Assembly: GCA_902793405.1 (NCBI GenBank)
Contig: CADBDH010000004.1
Location: 1 to 64,000 of the forward strand
Reading direction: 5' to 3'
DNA from: an uncultured Bacteroidales bacterium
GTDB taxonomy: Bacteria > Bacteroidota > Bacteroidia > Bacteroidales > Muribaculaceae
Length of the DNA: 64,000 nt
Shown here piece by piece: positions 60,395-64,000 of this stretch. Within the stretch, counting starts at the first letter, position 1. Each line of letters begins with the position of its first letter. The notes below the pieces were generated by a model. It saw nothing but the letters and a program-made list of their open reading frames with translations. It did no database searches and had not been told where the DNA came from. Position numbers and translations under genes: made by a program.

Positions 60395-61918
60395 TTAATT
60401 AATATTCTCGTAGCGCTCGGTGAATATCTTGTGGGCTGCCTTGTTGAACAGGTCCAGCAGCTTGAATTCCACGGTGCGGTCGCTGTAGCTGGGGTTGTCC
60501 TTGCTCAGTTTGTTCATCTCGGCCTTGAACACGTTGTTGTCCACGTTTTTGTGGCCGAACAGGGCCTTGCGCACACTCACGCCCTCGATAGCATGTGACA
60601 TGTCGATTTCGCCGGGCTTGAAGAAGGCCACGCTGCGCATGTTGTCGTTCATCTCGGTGAGCCACTGGGCATAGGCCAGCAGGAACTGGTCCACCAGCGT
60701 GCGGTAGAACTGCGAGGCCAGGAAGTCGCTCTTGATCTTGGGCACGTCCTCGGTGAATCCCTGCCCGATGATGTCCTTGAAACCTGTGGTCAGGAACAGG
60801 AACAGCAGGTGGAACTTGCTCATGGGCTCGTAGATGAGCTGACGCGTGCGGCGGCCCAGCGACAGGAAGTTGAGGCTCAGGTCGTCCTTGGCCAGGGCAT
60901 ACTCATAGGCCGTGGTGGGCAAGGGATAGCCGTCGGGGTCGGTCAGTTTGTTCTCGGGAACGCCGGCAAAGTCGAGCGGTGCCAGTGCGCCAATCAGTTC
61001 GATGAAATGGGCATTGTTGCGCTGTCCGTGCTCGCCCGGGTCATACAGGTAGGGCTTGCTCCTCACCTGGTCGCCCAGGTAATAAATGCTGTTCACGTTG
61101 CTGTCGTTGGCGCCGGTGAGCGTGTTCTTGTAGTAGTAGAGTGCGCTCTGGGTCTTGACGATGAAGTCGCTGGTGGCGATGCGCTGGTCCTGCTTGTTAC
61201 CCTCCAGGGTGAAGTAGGGGAGCACGGTAAGGCCACCGATGGGCGCACGGCTCAAGGCGTCGCGGTTCTCGATACCCTCCAGATTGGCTGCCTGGCGGAT
61301 GTTCTTGACCATGATGGGGAAGCCCGAGGCTCCCGTGCCGCCAAAGATGGAGCTGATGAAGAAAATTCGGTCGCCCTGGCGGAAGATGTTGCTGAAGGCC
61401 TTGAACTCGTTGCTGTCCTTGATCTCGTTCAGCGCCACGCTGCCGATGTTGGGACTGCCCACAAAGCCGATGTTCATCTTGTTCTCCAACTGGTAGTTGG
61501 CAAACAGCAGCGACGTCAGTGCCTGGTTGGCCTCGTTCATTGTGTCATAGCCGATGAACTCGCGGAACTTGCTGTTCTCGACAGCGCCCAGGTTGAAGAT
61601 GAACGTGTCGTTCAGCGTCACGCTGGTATTGCTCATGATTTCGCGCAGGGTGACGATGCGGTTGGCAAAGAAGCCGTCGGCATTGGGCTCGTTGCCGTAG
61701 AGCTTGCGGCGGATGTCGCGGTAGTCGTTGAGCATCGCCTCGGTGCGCTTCAGGTCCTCGTTGGCCTTGTGCGGGTCGATGATGACGGGCACAATCTCCA
61801 GGTCCTTCACGGGTTTGCCGTTCTCGTCAAGGGGACGCACGCCGGCTGCCGACAGCATCAGCAGCGACTTCAATACCCTCGACCCGGTACCTCCGATAGC
61901 AAAAAGGAATAGTCTCAT
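60395..61918 (-). CDS. Tubulin-like GTPase (Tubulin_2 type)
   Basis: 507 residues, cytoplasmic. The N-terminal loop FAIGGTGSRVLKSLLMLSAA near 5-24 matches the first nucleotide loop of the tubulin/FtsZ fold, and the signature glycine loop SIFGGTGASGFPIMVKNI near 187-204 is the GGTGxG phosphate-binding motif. NVNSIYYLGD and later acidic helices follow. It is much longer than FtsZ and lacks its conserved C-terminal peptide, so it is a tubulin-superfamily member and not the division protein. It is encoded between the four-helix membrane protein and the actin-like protein. GTP binding is well supported; polymerisation is not shown. Confidence 0.82.
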   Translation of the reverse strand: MRLFLFAIGGTGSRVLKSLLMLSAAGVRPLDENGKPVKDLEIVPVIIDPHKANEDLKRTEAMLNDYRDIRRKLYGNEPNADGFFANRIVTLREIMSNTSVTLNDTFIFNLGAVENSKFREFIGYDTMNEANQALTSLLFANYQLENKMNIGFVGSPNIGSVALNEIKDSNEFKAFSNIFRQGDRIFFISSIFGGTGASGFPIMVKNIRQAANLEGIENRDALSRAPIGGLTVLPYFTLEGNKQDQRIATSDFIVKTQSALYYYKNTLTGANDSNVNSIYYLGDQVRSKPYLYDPGEHGQRNNAHFIELIGALAPLDFAGVPENKLTDPDGYPLPTTAYEYALAKDDLSLNFLSLGRRTRQLIYEPMSKFHLLFLFLTTGFKDIIGQGFTEDVPKIKSDFLASQFYRTLVDQFLLAYAQWLTEMNDNMRSVAFFKPGEIDMSHAIEGVSVRKALFGHKNVDNNVFKAEMNKLSKDNPSYSDRTVEFKLLDLFNKAAHKIFTERYENIN

Positions 61919-61925
61919 CTATTGA

Positions 61926-61957
61926 GTTTTTAGTTTTTAGTTGTCAGTTTTTAGTAT
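61926..61957 (-). repeat. 7-nt repeat array
   Basis: Plus strand GTTTTTA, GTTTTTA, GTTGTCA, GTTTTTA: sense-oriented for the minus strand, directly upstream of the tubulin-like gene. Confidence 0.75.
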
Positions 61958-61977
61958 GGTTAATAATGCCTGTTGCG

Positions 61978-62433
61978 TTACTGTGGCAGCGGCGTGTGGC
62001 GGCAGTTGCTGCTCCACCAGCGCATCGAGTAGGATGCCACGATATAGAGCAAGGCGGCAAACAGCACCGTCTGCATCTCGAACTGGATGGACTCGCCCAC
62101 GTACAGCAGGCCGTTGTTGGCAAACACCGTGTCATTGTAGATGTAGCACACCACGGGAGCCAGCACAATCACCACGCCCATGATGGCCAGCCAGTGATAC
62201 CAGCGGTCGAATTTCACCGAGTTGATGGCGTAGTAGTAAATGGCGGCGCCACCCCAAGCCATGAGGATGGTGATGGCGGCGATCACGGGATACATGTTCA
62301 GGTTGTACATCTTGTCGTTGTATCCCTGGTTGAAGAACATCTGTTCCCAGATGTTGAAGCCGTCACTGCAGCTCAGGATGAAGAACAGTACAGTGATTAC
62401 GATTCCGGCAATCAGATACCCTAAATGTTTCAT
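61978..62433 (-). CDS. Four-helix membrane protein
   Basis: 151 residues with four hydrophobic spans (about 4-21, 48-68, 79-98 and 117-137) and short loops; the N-terminus carries a loop with WEQMFFNQGYNDKMYNLN between the first two spans. The C-terminal tail is short. I recognise no family. It is encoded between the vWA-like lipoprotein and the tubulin-like GTPase, spaced by heptamer arrays, and would be the membrane seat of the proposed machine. Confidence 0.72.
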   Translation of the reverse strand: MKHLGYLIAGIVITVLFFILSCSDGFNIWEQMFFNQGYNDKMYNLNMYPVIAAITILMAWGGAAIYYYAINSVKFDRWYHWLAIMGVVIVLAPVVCYIYNDTVFANNGLLYVGESIQFEMQTVLFAALLYIVASYSMRWWSSNCRHTPLPQ

Positions 62434-62437
62434 TATT

Positions 62438-62466
62438 TCAGTCTTTAGTTGTCAGTTTACAGTTGT
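62438..62466 (-). repeat. 7-nt repeat array
   Basis: Plus strand CAGTCTT, TAGTTGT, CAGTTTA, CAGTTGT, TAGACG: sense for the minus strand, between the vWA-like lipoprotein and four-helix protein genes. Confidence 0.7.
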
Positions 62467-62479
62467 TAGACGTTGTGAG

Positions 62480-63922
62480 TTACCGTTGAAGTTGCACGGT
62501 GACATCAAAATAGCTGCTGCCACCCTTCATCGCGTCAAACATGCCGCGCATCAGGTATTCCAGGCCCAGCGTTGTCGAGGCAAATGAGCCGCCGGTGCTG
62601 GTGTCGCTCTCGGTTGACGACTGGCGCACCCAAGCGGGCAGTTCGTTGCGCAACGCGATGTGCACCTCGTCGCGGGGGCTCTTCAGGTCGCCCACGAGCG
62701 TCAACACGTGGGTCATGCCCTCGAGGTATTCCTTGTTGTTGGCCGTCAACATACCGGGGACGATGGGTTGCACCGTCAGCTTGTAGCCGTCGATGCTGCT
62801 CACCTCGTAGTTGTCGGGATTGGTCAACATGGCGTCGTTCTGCATCAGTCCGCTCAGGTCGGCGGCCAGCGAGAAACACAGTTTGCCCGTCTGGCGGTCA
62901 CCGTCGCACTTGGCCAGCACGATGCCGTCGCCATGCTTCACGCGGAAACGTCCGGCATTGTCCTTCCACTCGGGCAGGACGCGGCAGGGCAGCTCGGCAG
63001 TGGCTTGGTTAAAGCGGTAGCTGTTGCGCAAGCCTGCAGCGTCGAGCACGCCGCTGTAGCGCTTGTCTTGGGCCAGCTGGTCCATCACGTCGCTATCGGC
63101 GATGATGACCAGATAGAACGGGCGCTTGCCGCTGTATTCAAAGGGGACACCGTTGTAAGGATAGTACTTGCCGCTGTAGTCGCCCATGAACTGCTGCACC
63201 ACCACGCTCTTGCCCTTGTAACGGGCGAATGCGTGGGTCGCAAGGCTGTTCTCCTCGTTGAAAATCTTGTCCAGGCTCACGCCGTGGGTGTCCTTGGGCG
63301 AGTAGATGAGGTCGCTCACCAGCACACTCACGTTGCCGGGACGCTGGGCTTCCAGAATTTTGTTGAAAATCAGCTGGAAGTCGGTATAGCTGGCATCGCC
63401 CACACCTGCCGTGCTCTGGTAGATGTCGCGGTCCTTCAGGAACTCGTCCACCGTGTGCTGGTAGGGATAGATGCCGTCGTTCACGATGTTGATATCGACC
63501 TTGCTGCCGGCGGGGAAGTGGTTGATCAGGTCGTTCACGGCCTTCTTCAGCTGGCCGCCGCCACCGCGCTGGTCATAGGGGACCATCGAGCCGCTGCGCT
63601 CAAAGTAGATGGTCAGCGACAGGTTGTCCACGCCGCCATAGGGGCGTGTGTCCCAGTGCATCGGGGGACGCAGCTGTGACCCGATTTCCTCGATGAATTC
63701 GGCCAGTTTCTTGTGGTCCACACGGCCTTCGGGGGTCAGCATGTCTCCGTATTTGCCGGGATTCTCGGTAATGAGTGTGCACAACGAGTCATAGGCGGCA
63801 CGTGTCGTGTCGCCGCTCACCAATACACCACGCACGGCCTTGTCCAGTCTGCCGTGCCCTCCACAACTCATCAGAGCCACCATCAACAGGCAGCCCATCA
63901 GCAGCATAGGTAATCGTTTCAT
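62480..63922 (-). CDS. vWA-like lipoprotein, first gene of the tubulin/Hsp70-like operon
   Basis: From ATG at 63922 (MKRLPMLLMG) the protein has 480 residues. The lipobox LMSC gives a membrane-anchored lipoprotein. The body is vWA-like: strand and MIDAS-type motif LTIYFERSGSMVPYDQ near 104-119, where the usual Asp is replaced by Glu, then VDINIVNDGIYPY near 140, DASYTDFQLIFNKIL near 174, and SVLVSDLIYSP near 197. The second half is unrecognised. A start three codons upstream is possible. The -7 box at 63990-63997 fits the first gene of the operon. It could sense or bind partners in the periplasm. Confidence 0.75.
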   Translation of the reverse strand: MKRLPMLLMGCLLMVALMSCGGHGRLDKAVRGVLVSGDTTRAAYDSLCTLITENPGKYGDMLTPEGRVDHKKLAEFIEEIGSQLRPPMHWDTRPYGGVDNLSLTIYFERSGSMVPYDQRGGGGQLKKAVNDLINHFPAGSKVDINIVNDGIYPYQHTVDEFLKDRDIYQSTAGVGDASYTDFQLIFNKILEAQRPGNVSVLVSDLIYSPKDTHGVSLDKIFNEENSLATHAFARYKGKSVVVQQFMGDYSGKYYPYNGVPFEYSGKRPFYLVIIADSDVMDQLAQDKRYSGVLDAAGLRNSYRFNQATAELPCRVLPEWKDNAGRFRVKHGDGIVLAKCDGDRQTGKLCFSLAADLSGLMQNDAMLTNPDNYEVSSIDGYKLTVQPIVPGMLTANNKEYLEGMTHVLTLVGDLKSPRDEVHIALRNELPAWVRQSSTESDTSTGGSFASTTLGLEYLMRGMFDAMKGGSSYFDVTVQLQR

Positions 63923-63989
63923 GTATGTCATTCAGTTCTCGTTTCTCTAGTCTTGATATCCTTTTCTTGGAACAGTACTTTAAAATATG

Positions 63990-63997
63990 CAAATTTA
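63990..63997 (-). promoter_or_regulatory. -7 box of the tubulin/Hsp70-like operon
   Basis: TAAATTTG on the minus strand, about 60 bases upstream of the lipoprotein start. The -33 region lies outside the window. Confidence 0.5.
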
Positions 63998-64000
63998 GTG

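Overview
The window reads as a chromosome segment of an anaerobic gut-type Bacteroidales bacterium, probably near Muribaculaceae or Prevotellaceae. The order-level call is firm and the family-level call is a guess. The signs are Bacteroidota -7 boxes (TAnnTTTG, often with TTG or TTTG 19-21 bases upstream) before many genes, few Shine-Dalgarno sites, a three-gene fumarate reductase/succinate dehydrogenase, and families largely confined to this phylum (DUF3098, DUF4834, DUF4254, the NagB-PIG-L fusion, the TPR-TM regulator). Coding DNA is moderately GC-rich; spacers and a few accessory genes are clearly AT-richer.

Layout. 0-2.4 kb: a structured GC-rich edge element and a broken TPR-type regulator. 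2.4-8.4 kb: rnr, mtaB, a family-2 glycosyltransferase and an iron-sulfur aldo/keto reductase. 8.4-9.5 kb: an AAA ATPase on the other strand with a palindrome inside its promoter. 9.6-12.9 kb: DUF3098-uppP-truB-queA operon with a hairpin at the mRNA 5' end. 13-16.6 kb: fumarate reductase. 16.7-21.8 kb: mfd and an S41 protease. 22 kb: two identical tRNA-Asn genes. 22.4-27.7 kb: AGCS symporter, EamA transporter, acetyl-CoA hydrolase/CoA-transferase and pgi. 27.8-33.6 kb: a broken acetyltransferase, an unannotated 36-residue membrane peptide, a zinc-ribbon protein, the pseudouridine catabolism pair psuK-psuG, and an esterase cut by an in-frame TAG. 33.8-39 kb: SDR, ribF, upp, a DUF1016 nuclease and nadB. 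39-41 kb: DUF4834-pssA-psd, for phosphatidylethanolamine synthesis. 41-43.3 kb: a vWA protein and two unknown genes behind -24/-12 (sigma-54-like) elements. 43.4-51.5 kb: NagB-PIG-L fusion, miaB, and a surface-glycan cluster (DUF4254, two GT9, an epimerase) ending in aroK. 51.6-54.6 kb: tyrS, tRNA-Gln, tRNA-Glu/rpsT/tRNA-Glu and recO.

The most unusual block is 54.6-64 kb. One leftward operon encodes a vWA-like lipoprotein, a four-helix membrane protein, a tubulin-like GTPase, a 1148-residue protein with an actin/Hsp70-type ATPase module, a single-span membrane protein and a zinc-ribbon membrane protein. Tubulin-like and actin-like folds next to envelope proteins suggest an uncharacterised envelope-linked NTPase machine. 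A GxxExxY gene bounded by 28-bp inverted repeats sits inside the operon like an inserted cassette.

Two cross-cutting patterns stand out. At least a dozen spacers carry short arrays of a 7-nt repeat (core ACTAAN or its complement, with a CCTAGAG variant), usually starting at a stop codon. A related 9-nt repeat occurs in one spacer and, in frame, inside mfd. Separately, three genes (regulator, acetyltransferase, esterase) are disrupted by apparent internal deletions or a nonsense codon; these are either young pseudogenes or assembly errors.
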